This document shows, piece by piece, positions 52,481 through 61,961 of a stretch of 64,000 bases of DNA. Position 1 is the first letter of the stretch; every line of letters starts with the position of its first letter. The notes under the pieces were generated by a model. It had not been told where the DNA came from and searched no databases. It was given only the letters and a program-made list of their open reading frames with translations. The position numbers were made by a program, and so were the translations under genes. This DNA is from Calothrix sp. PCC 7103 (GTDB taxonomy: Bacteria; Cyanobacteriota; Cyanobacteriia; Cyanobacteriales; Nostocaceae): contig NZ_KB217478.1 of the NCBI RefSeq assembly GCF_000331305.1, positions 8,091,481-8,155,480 on the forward strand, given 5' to 3'.

Positions 52481-52867
52481 ATGCTTTTACAAATAACAAA
52501 TTCACTTGTAACTATAGCATCGACTAATTTAGAGACATTAGCTATATTTTATACAAATTTACTGGGCGAACCTAAAAGTTACATTCCCAATGTTTACGCT
52601 GAGTTTCATTTACCTGGAATTATATTGGGGATTTTCAAACCTAAAGCGACAAGCGAGGATGAATTCAAAAACGCGACTCAAAGTAAGATGAGTTTGTGTT
52701 TAGAAGTAAATTATTTAGAAGATGCCATAACATACTTCACAAACTTAGGTCATCCACCAATAGGCGCCATTACAACTGCATCTCATGGTAGAGAAACATA
52801 TGTTCATGACCCTGATGGCAATCGAATTATATTACATCAAGGATTTATAAAATCTGGCATATCATAA
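52481..52867 (+). CDS. Glyoxalase/VOC-fold protein
   Basis: 128 residues with a single VOC domain: SLVTIASTNLETLAIFYTNL at the start and GRETYVHDPDGNRIILHQG at the end. The conserved Glu in CLEVNYL and the final H/E sites could bind a metal. Small members include dioxygenase-like and resistance proteins; the substrate is not predictable. It lies between the ISL3 remnant and the second carotenoid oxygenase, 44 bp upstream of the latter, and may be coexpressed with it. Confidence 0.82.
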   Translation: MLLQITNSLVTIASTNLETLAIFYTNLLGEPKSYIPNVYAEFHLPGIILGIFKPKATSEDEFKNATQSKMSLCLEVNYLEDAITYFTNLGHPPIGAITTASHGRETYVHDPDGNRIILHQGFIKSGIS

Positions 52868-52911
52868 AACTCGATAGTATAGGTATTGGATAATCCAATA
52901 CCTATTACCCC

Positions 52912-54345
52912 ATGACTGCTACTGTAAATACATCTGCTAATAAAAAAGCTTGGGCAAGTGTCGTACTAGAACCTGCTAAAGAATTTTCTCATACTCCCCT
53001 GCCTACTATCTCTGGAAAAATTCCACAAGGTTTGCGTGGTACGCTTTATCGTAATGGTCCAGGTAGATTAGAACGGGGTGGTGTTCGTATGGGACACTGG
53101 TTCGATGGAGACGGCGCCATTTTAGCTGTCCATTTTAATGACAAGTGTGTAAGTGCAGTTTATCGCTATGTTCAAACTACTGGTTATAAAGAAGAATCTG
53201 CTGCCGATAAATTAATATACGGTAACTATGGAATGCTGGCACATCGTTTTCTTTGGGACAAAATTTTTAAAGGTGTAAAAAATGCTGCTAATACTTCGGT
53301 TCTAGCTTTACCTGATAAACTATTGGCTTTGTGGGAAGGTGGTAAACCTTACGCTTTAAATTTAAAGACGCTGGATACATATGGAGAAGATGATTTAGGT
53401 GGCTTAAGCGATATCCTACCTTACTCTGCTCACTTCAAACGCGCGGCTGATACAGGAGAAATTTATAATTTTGGCATGACTCCTGGATTAAATTCGACGC
53501 TAAATGTTTATAAAAGTACCGCTAGTGGTCGAATAGTGCAAAAAGCCGCATATAATACTAATGGCATACCGCTAGTGCATGATTTTGTTTTAGCTGGGCA
53601 ATATTTAATCTTTTTTATATCTCCTGTACGTTTAAATCTTTTGGCTGTTATTACTGGTTCAAAATGCTTTAGTGATGCCTTAGAATGGCTGCCAAATAAA
53701 GGTACTCAAATCATAGTTATCGACCGTCAAACGCTGAAAATAATAAGCCGTGGTGAAACTGAGCCTTGGTATCAATGGCACTTTTCTAATGGTTATGTTG
53801 ATGATAGCGGCGCCGTAATTGTAGATATTGCCCGGTATGATGATTTTCAAACTAATCAATATTTAAAAGAAGTTGCAACGGGTGAAACACACACACCAGC
53901 GAAAAGTCATTTATCGCGCGTTACTCTCAACCCTCAAACTGGCAAAGTCAGTAAAATCGAGAAATTAACCGAAGAACACTGTGAATTTCCAAACGTTCCA
54001 CCCGAATGCGTTGGTAAGGATTCGCGTTACACGTATTTATCAACATTCAAACCAGGAACTGATATTAGTACAGAAATATTAAACGCAATTGGATGTTACG
54101 ACCATCATACAGGCGCCCTTACGGTTGCTGATGTTGGAGAAAATCGTTACCCATCCGAACCAATTTATGTCAAAGACCTTGAAAATACATCACAAGCATG
54201 GATAATTACCGTAGTGTACGATGGTAAATCTAATGCTAGTGAGGTTTGGATTTACGATGCTTCGAGATTAAACTCTGAACCTGTTTGTAAACTGGAATTA
54301 CCAGGCGCCATACCTCATAGTTTTCATGGTACTTGGAAAGAATAG
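52912..54345 (+). CDS. Carotenoid oxygenase (apocarotenoid-15,15'-oxygenase family)
   Basis: 477 residues. The RPE65/CCD seven-bladed propeller has the four iron-ligand histidines in SAHFKRA, LVHDFVLAGQY, QWHFSNGYVD and SFHGTW, the last just three residues from the end. The N-terminal RGTLYRNGPGRLERGG matches bacterial ACO. It is a stand-alone homologue of the first half of the 47496 fusion, and shows where a normal CCD ends. Unlike that fusion it carries four GGCGCC sites (53113, 53810, 54112, 54304), as expected for a resident gene. It cleaves carotenoids or apocarotenoids; the bond is not predictable. Confidence 0.92.
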   Translation: MTATVNTSANKKAWASVVLEPAKEFSHTPLPTISGKIPQGLRGTLYRNGPGRLERGGVRMGHWFDGDGAILAVHFNDKCVSAVYRYVQTTGYKEESAADKLIYGNYGMLAHRFLWDKIFKGVKNAANTSVLALPDKLLALWEGGKPYALNLKTLDTYGEDDLGGLSDILPYSAHFKRAADTGEIYNFGMTPGLNSTLNVYKSTASGRIVQKAAYNTNGIPLVHDFVLAGQYLIFFISPVRLNLLAVITGSKCFSDALEWLPNKGTQIIVIDRQTLKIISRGETEPWYQWHFSNGYVDDSGAVIVDIARYDDFQTNQYLKEVATGETHTPAKSHLSRVTLNPQTGKVSKIEKLTEEHCEFPNVPPECVGKDSRYTYLSTFKPGTDISTEILNAIGCYDHHTGALTVADVGENRYPSEPIYVKDLENTSQAWIITVVYDGKSNASEVWIYDASRLNSEPVCKLELPGAIPHSFHGTWKE

Positions 54346-54373
54346 AATCAAATATCTTATAACTGTAAATATT

Positions 54374-54972
54374 ATGAAGTACAAAATAATTAAAATATTA
54401 TTGACAATTTTATTAATATTTACAGGAATCACAATTATTGGAGGTGGAATATTTATTTATCTTATAAATCAAAGCTTTAATGAAGCAACAAAACCAATAA
54501 CTGATATTGCACGTTACAAAGAAGTTATTAATCAATTTGAAGTAGACAGTTTACAATTGGTTAAGCATTTTCCTAAACAGATTCCTTCAGAAGCAAAAAA
54601 CGCGCGCTTGTATTTTTTACCAGGATTTTTACAAGGTGGAACGTTGTTTCAACTACAAATGCAATTACCACCACAGCAAATTAAAATTTTACAAGCTCAA
54701 TTTAGAAAACAAGCTAAACGTAAATATATTCCTGGTGACAAAAAAATAGTAGCCCCAAAGAAGAAGTTAGTCCACAAGGCTTAAATGTTACTTTCGACTA
54801 TAATTTCTATATTAGTAAGTTAAAAAATCAAAAATTTCCTTCTAATTATGAAATTTTAGTTCTAGAAGACACAAGAGGCGCCCCTGAATATGATTGGAAT
54901 CATTCAACATTATACGGCGTAGCAATTAATACTTCTAATTCCGAAATTGTCTATTGGATGGAAGCTTGGTAA
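54374..54972 (+). pseudogene. Membrane-anchored unknown protein, frameshifted at a CCCC run
   Basis: From the ATG at 54374 the frame gives an N-terminal membrane helix (IIKILLTILLIFTGITIIGG) and a polar domain (FEVDSLQLVKHFPKQIPSEA, LYFLPGFLQGGTLFQLQMQL), then stops at 54784. A -1 shift at the CCCC run near 54755 lets the reading continue PKEEVSPQGLNVTFDYNFYI to ILVLEDTRGAPEYDWNHSTL and a stop at 54972 after WMEAW. The full form would be about 200 residues. One extra base, real or a sequencing error, explains it. Function unknown. Confidence 0.65.
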
Positions 54973-55031
54973 ATTATATTTTCCGAGTTGTAATAAAAAT
55001 CAAGAATATTATATTTTAAAAGGAATAAAAA

Positions 55032-56099
55032 TTATAATGAATTAAATAAATCATAATTTTTCTCAACTAGCTTGAATCCAGCTTCTTCTAACTTATTCAT
55101 TATTAACTGCTGAGACTTACTAGATAAATTATTAAAAATTTTTTCAGCTTCAGTCTCATTAAAACTATCTAAAATATCCCATATTAATAGCTCCACAAGT
55201 AATTTTACTTGCTCTTCTCTTTGATTATAATTTTCATAAATTCTTCCGACTTTTGAAATAACATTTTTCAATCTATTTAAAGTTACAAATCCTAATATTT
55301 GCTGGCTAATTAATGATTCTACATCTAATTGCTGTTGAAAATCCCATTTTTGCGCTTGATGAAAACGATTATCTTCAGCAAACTCAGGTATTTTATTTTT
55401 AATAATAGGTCTAACTCTACCCTTCTTCGTCTCTAGATAAATAGATTTAACTGGCTTAATAACAACTCCCTCAGCTTTATTTGCTTTATCTAATGTAGGC
55501 AACTTTAAAATGTGTGGAATAATTGATTCAAATTCTATTTTATAATTAAAAGCCTGTTCAAATTTACCTATAAATAAAGGTTCTGCATACATCATCCCAA
55601 CATCACGCAACACTTTAAGCGTTATATCATAATCTAAATATTGACTACCAAAATCACCACTTATCGCAATATCAAAAGCACAATACTCAATATTTGGCGA
55701 ATAATAAACACCTGTTTGCACAGCTTGCACATGTTCTAATACTGCAACATCTGGATGTGGATACTCACCTCCAAATAACTCCCCGTAAATAGTCGTGCGC
55801 TGTAAATTAGGTATTTTTGCTTGTAAAATATTAAAAATTTCTTGAGCTTGTGCTTCTAATTGTGCTTTTTTATGTAAATAGCCAAAAAAATCTTCACCCG
55901 GTTGTAATAACTCCTTTCTCTTCGCAAACTCAACTGTTACACCATCTGTAGTTATACCAAAATTGGCGCCGTGAATTTTCTCAGTCACAACCCAGTCAAC
56001 CTTCTTCAGCAACCGATAGTCTGACTCACTCAACTGCAACTGATTCAGACCTTCTGGTATTTTCTCATAACTACTATATTTCCAACCTACATCATTCAT
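55032..56099 (-). CDS. RNA ligase, Rnl2-like family
   Basis: 355 residues. Nucleotidyltransferase motifs appear in order: motif I VVTEKIHGANFG with the adenylation Lys at residue 41, motif III-like YGELFGGEYP, YCAFDI, motif IV KAEGVVIKP and motif V IIKNKIPEFAE. A C-terminal helical domain of about 110 residues follows. This matches the T4 Rnl2/RNA-editing ligase group, which seals 3'-OH/5'-phosphate nicks in duplex RNA. Such genes in bacteria are often part of RNA repair or defence; here no kinase/phosphatase or nuclease partner lies next to it. The start at 56099 is the only ATG keeping motif I spacing. Confidence 0.88.
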   Translation of the reverse strand: MNDVGWKYSSYEKIPEGLNQLQLSESDYRLLKKVDWVVTEKIHGANFGITTDGVTVEFAKRKELLQPGEDFFGYLHKKAQLEAQAQEIFNILQAKIPNLQRTTIYGELFGGEYPHPDVAVLEHVQAVQTGVYYSPNIEYCAFDIAISGDFGSQYLDYDITLKVLRDVGMMYAEPLFIGKFEQAFNYKIEFESIIPHILKLPTLDKANKAEGVVIKPVKSIYLETKKGRVRPIIKNKIPEFAEDNRFHQAQKWDFQQQLDVESLISQQILGFVTLNRLKNVISKVGRIYENYNQREEQVKLLVELLIWDILDSFNETEAEKIFNNLSSKSQQLIMNKLEEAGFKLVEKNYDLFNSL

Positions 56100-56410
56100 A
56101 AACCAAATTGAAACTATATATTACATTGTAACATATAGTAATTCTTGTGGCACAGGCTTTTCGGCTTGTGCAGTAGTAAAATTATTTTCACCACAGAGAC
56201 ACAGAGGATACAGAGAGAGTTAGTGCTTGTTCCTAAAGTAATTACTTATTCAACAAAACAAACCATCCGTTACATCAGTAAATATAGTACCATTCACTGT
56301 ACTATTATGTAGAGGCGCCATGAGCTAGGCGTTTCTACATTAAATGTGTAAGCATTCTTTATAATTTATAAGGGATATATTAACGTATTCATTTTATAGC
56401 TGAGTTTATT
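56100..56410. other. 311-bp divergent region with three repeat elements
   Basis: Between the RNA ligase gene (minus) and miaB (plus). It holds a GCACAGGC...GCTTGTGC hairpin (56150-56171), a CACCACAGAGACACAGAGG repeat near 56190 and an imperfect ATGTAGAGGCGCC...GGCGTTTCTACAT stem near 56310-56342. No coding frame seen. Confidence 0.5.
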
Positions 56411-57775
56411 ATGACCACTTCTAACCGCCGCTACCATATTACTACCTTCGGTTGCCAGATGAATAAAGCTGACTCAGAGCGCATGGCTGGTATTCTAGAA
56501 GACATGGGCTTTGAGTGGTCAGAAGACCCAAACCAGGCGAATGTAATACTTTACAATACTTGTACTATCCGTGATAACGCTGAACAAAAAGTATATTCTT
56601 ATTTAGGTAGGCAAGCAAAACGCAAGCACTCAGAACCTGATTTAACTTTGGTTGTTGCTGGTTGTGTCGCGCAACAAGAAGGAGAATCTTTACTGCGACG
56701 TGTTCCCGAATTAGATTTGGTGATGGGACCACAGCACGCTAACCGTCTTAAAGATTTGTTACAGCAAGTTTTTGATGGCAACCAAGTTGTTGCTACAGAA
56801 GCTGTACATATTATGGAGGATATCACTAAGCCACGTCGCGATAGTAATGTGACGGCATGGGTTAATGTAATTTATGGATGTAACGAACGCTGCACTTATT
56901 GTGTTGTTCCTGGTGTGCGAGGTGTTGAACAGTCGCGTACTCCCGAAGCTATTCGTGCCGAAATTGAACAATTAGGGCGCCAAGGTTATAAAGAAATTAC
57001 CTTATTGGGTCAAAATATAGATGCATACGGACGTGACTTACCTGGTAGCACTCCCGAAGGGCGCCATCTCCACACGCTGACTGATTTACTATATTATGTA
57101 CACGATGTACCAGGCATCGAGCGAATTCGATTTGCAACCTCTCACCCCCGCTATTTTACAGAACGGTTGATTAAAGCTTGTGCAGAATTACCCAAGGTGT
57201 GCGAACACTTTCATATTCCCTTTCAATCGGGTGATAATGAAGTGTTAAAAAGAATGTCACGCGGGTATACTCAAGAAAAATATCGCCGTATCATCGATAA
57301 GGTTCGTGAATACATGCCCGATGCATCGATTAGCGCAGATGCAATTGTAGGTTTTCCTGGAGAAACAGAACAGCAGTTTGAAAATACCCTCAAACTAACA
57401 GAAGATATTGGCTTTGATATGTTGAATACTGCTGCATACTCACCTCGACCCGGTACACCTGCGGCAGTATGGGATAATCAATTGAGCGAAGAAGTTAAAA
57501 GTGACAGATTACAACGTCTCAATCATCTCGTTAATATCAAAGCAGCAGAACGTTCGCAAAGATATATGGGACGTATCGAAGAAGTCCTCGTAGAAGACCA
57601 AAACCCTAAAGATGCCACCCAAGTTATGGGTAGAACCGGTGGAAACCGTTTGACTTTCTTTACCGGAGATATTAACCAACTTAAGGGTCAGTTAGTCAAA
57701 GTCAAAATTACCGAAGTTCGTGCTTTTAGTTTGACGGGTGTTCCTGTAAAAGTACAAGAACCTGTCCTTGTATAG
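56411..57775 (+). CDS. miaB: tRNA-2-methylthio-N6-dimethylallyladenosine synthase
   Basis: 454 residues. N-terminal UPF0004 domain with three Cys ([36 protein letters not shown]) for one Fe-S cluster. Radical SAM domain with CNERCTYC for the second cluster. C-terminal TRAM domain ending in [11 protein letters not shown]. It adds the methylthio group to i6A37 of tRNAs reading UNN codons. Standard length, intact, own promoter region. Confidence 0.96.
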   Translation: MTTSNRRYHITTFGCQMNKADSERMAGILEDMGFEWSEDPNQANVILYNTCTIRDNAEQKVYSYLGRQAKRKHSEPDLTLVVAGCVAQQEGESLLRRVPELDLVMGPQHANRLKDLLQQVFDGNQVVATEAVHIMEDITKPRRDSNVTAWVNVIYGCNERCTYCVVPGVRGVEQSRTPEAIRAEIEQLGRQGYKEITLLGQNIDAYGRDLPGSTPEGRHLHTLTDLLYYVHDVPGIERIRFATSHPRYFTERLIKACAELPKVCEHFHIPFQSGDNEVLKRMSRGYTQEKYRRIIDKVREYMPDASISADAIVGFPGETEQQFENTLKLTEDIGFDMLNTAAYSPRPGTPAAVWDNQLSEEVKSDRLQRLNHLVNIKAAERSQRYMGRIEEVLVEDQNPKDATQVMGRTGGNRLTFFTGDINQLKGQLVKVKITEVRAFSLTGVPVKVQEPVLV

Positions 57776-57790
57776 TTACATAAACCAAAC

Positions 57791-57869
57791 AAACCTGGTT
57801 TCTACCCATTCATTGTCGCAGACAAATCTTTGTTTTTATTACAAGATATCAACAAGAAACCAGGTTTCT
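57791..57869. repeat. Paired AAACC/GGTTT palindromes, 64 bp apart
   Basis: AAACCTGGTTTCT at 57791-57803 and AGAAACCAGGTTTCT at 57855-57869 lie between the convergent miaB and 57877 genes and probably also terminate transcription. Confidence 0.7.
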
Positions 57870-57876
57870 AAGATTT

Positions 57877-58104
57877 TCATCGTAAAGATTCATAAATCAT
57901 TGTCACTGCTATCAAGCACAATAACATTACTCCCAGACGCCAGAACCAGCCAAATGCAATCCCAACTAAGCTCATACCAAAATGCGATGCTCCTAAAACA
58001 TTCGCTAGTGTATAAGCTATCGCAATTCCCAAACTCATTAGCAAGAAGTATTTGATGAATCTTGCAACTAAACGAAATAGTGGGCTGTAATTATTAGTAG
58101 TCAT
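57877..58104 (-). CDS. Small membrane protein, unknown function
   Basis: 75 residues (TTNNYSPLFRLVARFIKYFL start). Two transmembrane helices: about 17-38 (FLLMSLGIAIAYTLANVLGA) and 50-68 (FWRLGVMLLCLIAVTMIYES). No motif. Conserved-looking but not recognised. Convergent with miaB. Confidence 0.6.
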   Translation of the reverse strand: MTTNNYSPLFRLVARFIKYFLLMSLGIAIAYTLANVLGASHFGMSLVGIAFGWFWRLGVMLLCLIAVTMIYESLR

Positions 58105-58463
58105 GGTAATATGCTCGCTTTGTGACTCAATAAGACTAGGAAGTATATTTTTACTAGTAACCGATTTCCATCTGAATTGTCACCTTCTCCTCACCGTTCG
58201 TCTAACTAATGCTGCAACGCTATTTTATTCACACCCTCTTACCGCAGCTTCGTGACAATTACTTACGTAATTTGTGACACCTAAAATCTAGCACTACTTT
58301 TCTATACCTGTCAATATTGCTGAGAGAATGTTATAAAAGTTCACATTCAGGTGTAGAGACGCGACATGATGCGTCTGTGACAATAGGATAAGATGATATC
58401 CGTGACATATGTCACACAAATTCGTTTATACAAGAATATTGTCACAAAAGTCTGGAGCTAATA
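58105..58463. other. Upstream region of the HTH-STAND-WD40 gene
   Basis: This 359-bp divergent region contains several TTGTGAC/GTCACAA-like words (58251, 58268, 58437), a GTAGAGACGCGACATGATGCGTCT repeat near 58354 and a CRP-like palindrome at 58401. No open frame with coding character seen. The ATG at 58464 follows a GGAG at about 58452. Confidence 0.45.
58401..58416. promoter_or_regulatory. Candidate CRP-like site CGTGACATATGTCACA
   Basis: Fits the CRP-family consensus TGTGA-N6-TCACA with one mismatch, and its core GTGACATATGTCAC is a perfect palindrome. It lies 48 bp upstream of the STAND gene start. Regulation by a cAMP-receptor homologue is possible, but the motif alone is weak evidence. 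Confidence 0.4.
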
Positions 58464-61400
58464 ATGGACGAGAATATTAAGCAAATGTTTGAGAAGCTGA
58501 CACCTCGACGTAAAGAGGTATTGCAAATGGTGTTGGTAGGTGAATCGGATGATGCTATTGCTAGTGTACTCAGCATTAAACCAGCTACGGTCAGAAAATA
58601 CTTAGAAAGATTGTATCAAGCGTTTGGAGTTAGCAAGCGCGTTGAGTTGCTCACACTATTTAGTAATTACGAGAAGGAATTTCCTGTTTATAATGTTTCG
58701 GAATTTTTACCAGTTGTCAGTAAAACGCGACTCGATTTAGGGGAAGCACCCAGTACGCAAAATTTTTATGGGCGCTTTCAGGAACTAGAAACGTTAAAAT
58801 ACTGGATAATTGAAACCCATTGTCGTATTGTGACTCTTTTGGGGATGGGTGGTTTAGGTAAAACTACTCTATCTGTTAAGTTGATTGAATTCTTGAATGA
58901 CTTTGAGTCTCCGCAATTTGATTTTATTATTTGGCGGAGTCTAAGAGAGGCGCCGAAGTTAGAGAAAATATTAGTAGACTGCATCAAATTTTTCTCTGAC
59001 CAAAAAGAAATCAAAATTAAGGGTAATGTTAGCGATATATCGATATTAATCGAGTATATGCGTAAATCACGCTGTTTGATAGTTCTCGATAATTTTGAAT
59101 CGATTCTCGATACAGAGCAAAATGTTGGGTTATATCGAAAAGAGTATCAAGACTATGGTGTATTAATTAAGCGGATATCTGAATCGTCTCATCAAAGCTG
59201 TTTAGTTATAACTAGTCGTATTAAACCTGAATATATTGCAGTTCATGAAGGAGAACATTCACCGATTCGCTCATTGCTTTTACCGGGGTTAATAGAAGAT
59301 GAAGGGTTAAATATTTTAGAAGATAAAGGATTAATCGGGTCTAAAAAAGCAATGCTAGATTTAGTTCAGCTATATAGTGGTAATCCCTTAGCATTAAAAA
59401 TTGTCTCTACTTTTATTAAAGATTTATTTAGTGGGGATATAGATGAGTTTATTAAACAAGGTTTAACAGCTTTTGTGGGGATTGAAAGTTTGTTAGATAG
59501 TCAGTTTAATAATTTGTCAGATATAGAAAAAAAGGTTTTGTACTGGTTAGCAATAAATCGTGAACCAGTTAAAATCAAAGACTTATTCGATGAAATAGTT
59601 GATAAACCAGTATTTTTTGACTTGATTGATAGTTTAGAAAAACTCAAAACACGCTCTTTAATTGAAACATTTGACGGCAAGTTTACACTCCAAAACGTTG
59701 TGATGGAGTATATGATTGCTTTACTCATTCGACAAGTGAGCGAAGAAATTAAAACTGGAGAATACAATTTATTAAATCAATATGCTTTGATTGAAGCTAC
59801 AGCTAAAGATTATATTAGAAATCGGCAAACCGAAGTTATATTAGAACCCATTTGTCAAAGTTTACCAGCATCAGAAATTAATTTAAACCTTGTTGAACCA
59901 CTTCAAAAATCAAAAGATAAGTTAACTAATTATGCAGTAGGTAATATACTTAACTTATTACTTTACAAAGATTATGACTTATCTGGTCTAGATTTATCGA
60001 ATTTAACGATTTGGCAAGCGTACCTGCGTGGTGCAAAGTTATGCAACGTTAACTTTACTAACTCCGACTTAAAAAAATCTCGTTTTACCGAATCATTTGG
60101 TACAGTTTTATCATTAGCTTCTAGTCCTGTTGATTCAATTTGGGCAATGGGTGATACAAAAAGTATAATTCGTGTGAGATATAGTGAAGGTCAGCAATGG
60201 ATAACAATGGAAGGACACACTAATTGGGTGCGTTCGATTGCTTTTAGCAGTAACGGTAAAATGCTTGCTAGCGCTAGCGATGATAAAACTGTTATGCTTT
60301 GGGACACATCTACTGGGCAATGTTTAAAAACTTTAAAAGGTCATCAACAACGAGTTTGGTCTGTGGCAATTAGTCCCAATTGTAATATTATCGCAAGTGC
60401 AAGCGAAGATAAAACAATTCGACTTTGGCGCCTAGATACAGGTGAATATAAAGTACTAGAAAAACATTTTAACTGGGTGCGTTGTGTCGCATTTAGTCCC
60501 GATGGCAGTATATTAGCTAGCGGTAGTAGTGATAAAAGCGTGATTTTATGGGATGCTACAAGCGGAGAATATTTAAAGACTCTACAAGCACATACCGCAC
60601 GTGTTCGGTCTATCGCCTTTAGTCAAGATGGTAAAATTTTAGCTAGTAGCAGCGACGATTCCACAATTATTCTTTGGGATACTGAAAGCGGTAAAGAATT
60701 AAAAACCCTGATAGGACATAAAAATTGGGTGCGGTCAGTAGCTTTTCATCCAAAGCGTAATTTATTAGCTAGTGCTGGTGAAGATTGCGATGTCATAATT
60801 TGGAACGCTAGTACAGGTAAACGCAAAAATATTTTACGTGGACATACTGCAAGGGTTTGGTGCGTAACTTTCTGCGGTGAAGATTGTGAAACCTTGATTA
60901 GCAGTAGTGATGACAAAACTGTAAAAATTTGGGATGTCGATACTGGTCAATGTTTAAAAACTTTTCAAGGTCACACAAATTGGTCTTGGTCGGTTGGCTT
61001 TAGTACAGATGGTATTTTGGTAAGTGGTGATGAAGACCAAACTATCAAAATTTGGGATACCAATACAGGTAAACTAACTAAAACGCTTGAAGCGCATCAG
61101 AATAGAATACGTGCGATAGCAGTTAGTCCTAGTGGTAGTAATAACAATATTATTGCCAGTGGTAGCGACGATAAAACAATAAAACTTTGGGATATTAAAA
61201 GCGGTAATCTCATCAATACTTTTACCGACCACCCCGACCGGGTTCTTTCGATAGCTTTTAGTCCAGATGGTAAAAACCTAGTGAGTGCAGGGGATGATAA
61301 ATTGGTGCGAGTTTGGAATGTTGAAAGTGGAAAGCTTCGCAAAACTACCGAACGTCACAATAGTTGGATTTGGTCTGTAACATTTAGTCCAGATGGGTTT

Positions 61401-61961
61401 AGGGTAGCTAGTGGTAGCGAAGATAAAACGATTAAGCTTTGGAATGCGAACACCCTTGAGTGTATACAAACTCTCAAAGGTCATAATGATTGGGTTCGGT
61501 CTGTAAAATTTCACCCTAACGGCAAAATATTAGCGAGTGGTAGCGAAGATAAAACAGTCAAGTTATGGGATGTGACGACAGGTGATGAAATGCGGACATT
61601 GAAAGTTTCCATTGGTTGGGTGCGTTCAATTGCTTTTAGTCCCGATGGTCGCTTTTTAGCTGTAAGTGGTGGTAGTGCGAATTTAGAAATTTGGGATATA
61701 ACTACAAATGAAATATACAAAACTTTGCCAGGACATCGAGAAAGACTATGGTCAGTAGCTTTTAGTCCAGATGGTCAAACTTTGGCTAGTAGCAGTGAAG
61801 ACGGTAATATCGCACTTTGGGATGTTACCACAGGTACACGATTACATTCACTCCGGGCGCCAAGACTTTACGAAGGTTTGAATATTACTGGTGTTGTTAA
61901 TCTTACAAAAGCCCAAATTAACACTTTAAAAACTTTAGGAGCTATTAAAGAAGATGAGTAA
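58464..61961 (+). CDS. HTH-STAND (NB-ARC-like) ATPase with 14 WD40 repeats
   Basis: 1165 residues. N-terminal LuxR/GerE-like helix-turn-helix (about 10-65, LTPRRKEVLQMVLVGESDDA). STAND NTPase with P-loop LLGMGGLGKTTLS (about 125-137), Walker B CLIVLDNFESILD and sensor CLVITSR. A helical region, a short pentapeptide-like stretch (DYDLSGLDLSNLTIWQAYLR), then 14 WD40 units (about 570-1135), enough for two seven-bladed propellers. STAND proteins are switch-like sensors that oligomerise when the repeat domain detects a ligand. The HTH may bind DNA or act as an adaptor. The last codons overlap the next gene by 8 bp, so the amidotransferase-like protein is its likely functional partner. Confidence 0.9.
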   Translation: MDENIKQMFEKLTPRRKEVLQMVLVGESDDAIASVLSIKPATVRKYLERLYQAFGVSKRVELLTLFSNYEKEFPVYNVSEFLPVVSKTRLDLGEAPSTQNFYGRFQELETLKYWIIETHCRIVTLLGMGGLGKTTLSVKLIEFLNDFESPQFDFIIWRSLREAPKLEKILVDCIKFFSDQKEIKIKGNVSDISILIEYMRKSRCLIVLDNFESILDTEQNVGLYRKEYQDYGVLIKRISESSHQSCLVITSRIKPEYIAVHEGEHSPIRSLLLPGLIEDEGLNILEDKGLIGSKKAMLDLVQLYSGNPLALKIVSTFIKDLFSGDIDEFIKQGLTAFVGIESLLDSQFNNLSDIEKKVLYWLAINREPVKIKDLFDEIVDKPVFFDLIDSLEKLKTRSLIETFDGKFTLQNVVMEYMIALLIRQVSEEIKTGEYNLLNQYALIEATAKDYIRNRQTEVILEPICQSLPASEINLNLVEPLQKSKDKLTNYAVGNILNLLLYKDYDLSGLDLSNLTIWQAYLRGAKLCNVNFTNSDLKKSRFTESFGTVLSLASSPVDSIWAMGDTKSIIRVRYSEGQQWITMEGHTNWVRSIAFSSNGKMLASASDDKTVMLWDTSTGQCLKTLKGHQQRVWSVAISPNCNIIASASEDKTIRLWRLDTGEYKVLEKHFNWVRCVAFSPDGSILASGSSDKSVILWDATSGEYLKTLQAHTARVRSIAFSQDGKILASSSDDSTIILWDTESGKELKTLIGHKNWVRSVAFHPKRNLLASAGEDCDVIIWNASTGKRKNILRGHTARVWCVTFCGEDCETLISSSDDKTVKIWDVDTGQCLKTFQGHTNWSWSVGFSTDGILVSGDEDQTIKIWDTNTGKLTKTLEAHQNRIRAIAVSPSGSNNNIIASGSDDKTIKLWDIKSGNLINTFTDHPDRVLSIAFSPDGKNLVSAGDDKLVRVWNVESGKLRKTTERHNSWIWSVTFSPDGFRVASGSEDKTIKLWNANTLECIQTLKGHNDWVRSVKFHPNGKILASGSEDKTVKLWDVTTGDEMRTLKVSIGWVRSIAFSPDGRFLAVSGGSANLEIWDITTNEIYKTLPGHRERLWSVAFSPDGQTLASSSEDGNIALWDVTTGTRLHSLRAPRLYEGLNITGVVNLTKAQINTLKTLGAIKEDE

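Noticed and set aside
54740-54790. Programmed -1 ribosomal frameshift at the CCCCAAA run
   Set aside because: The zero frame reads GTA-GCC-CCA-AAG, which is not the X-XXY-YYZ register required for a slippery heptamer, and no downstream pseudoknot is clear. A simple one-base indel is more likely.
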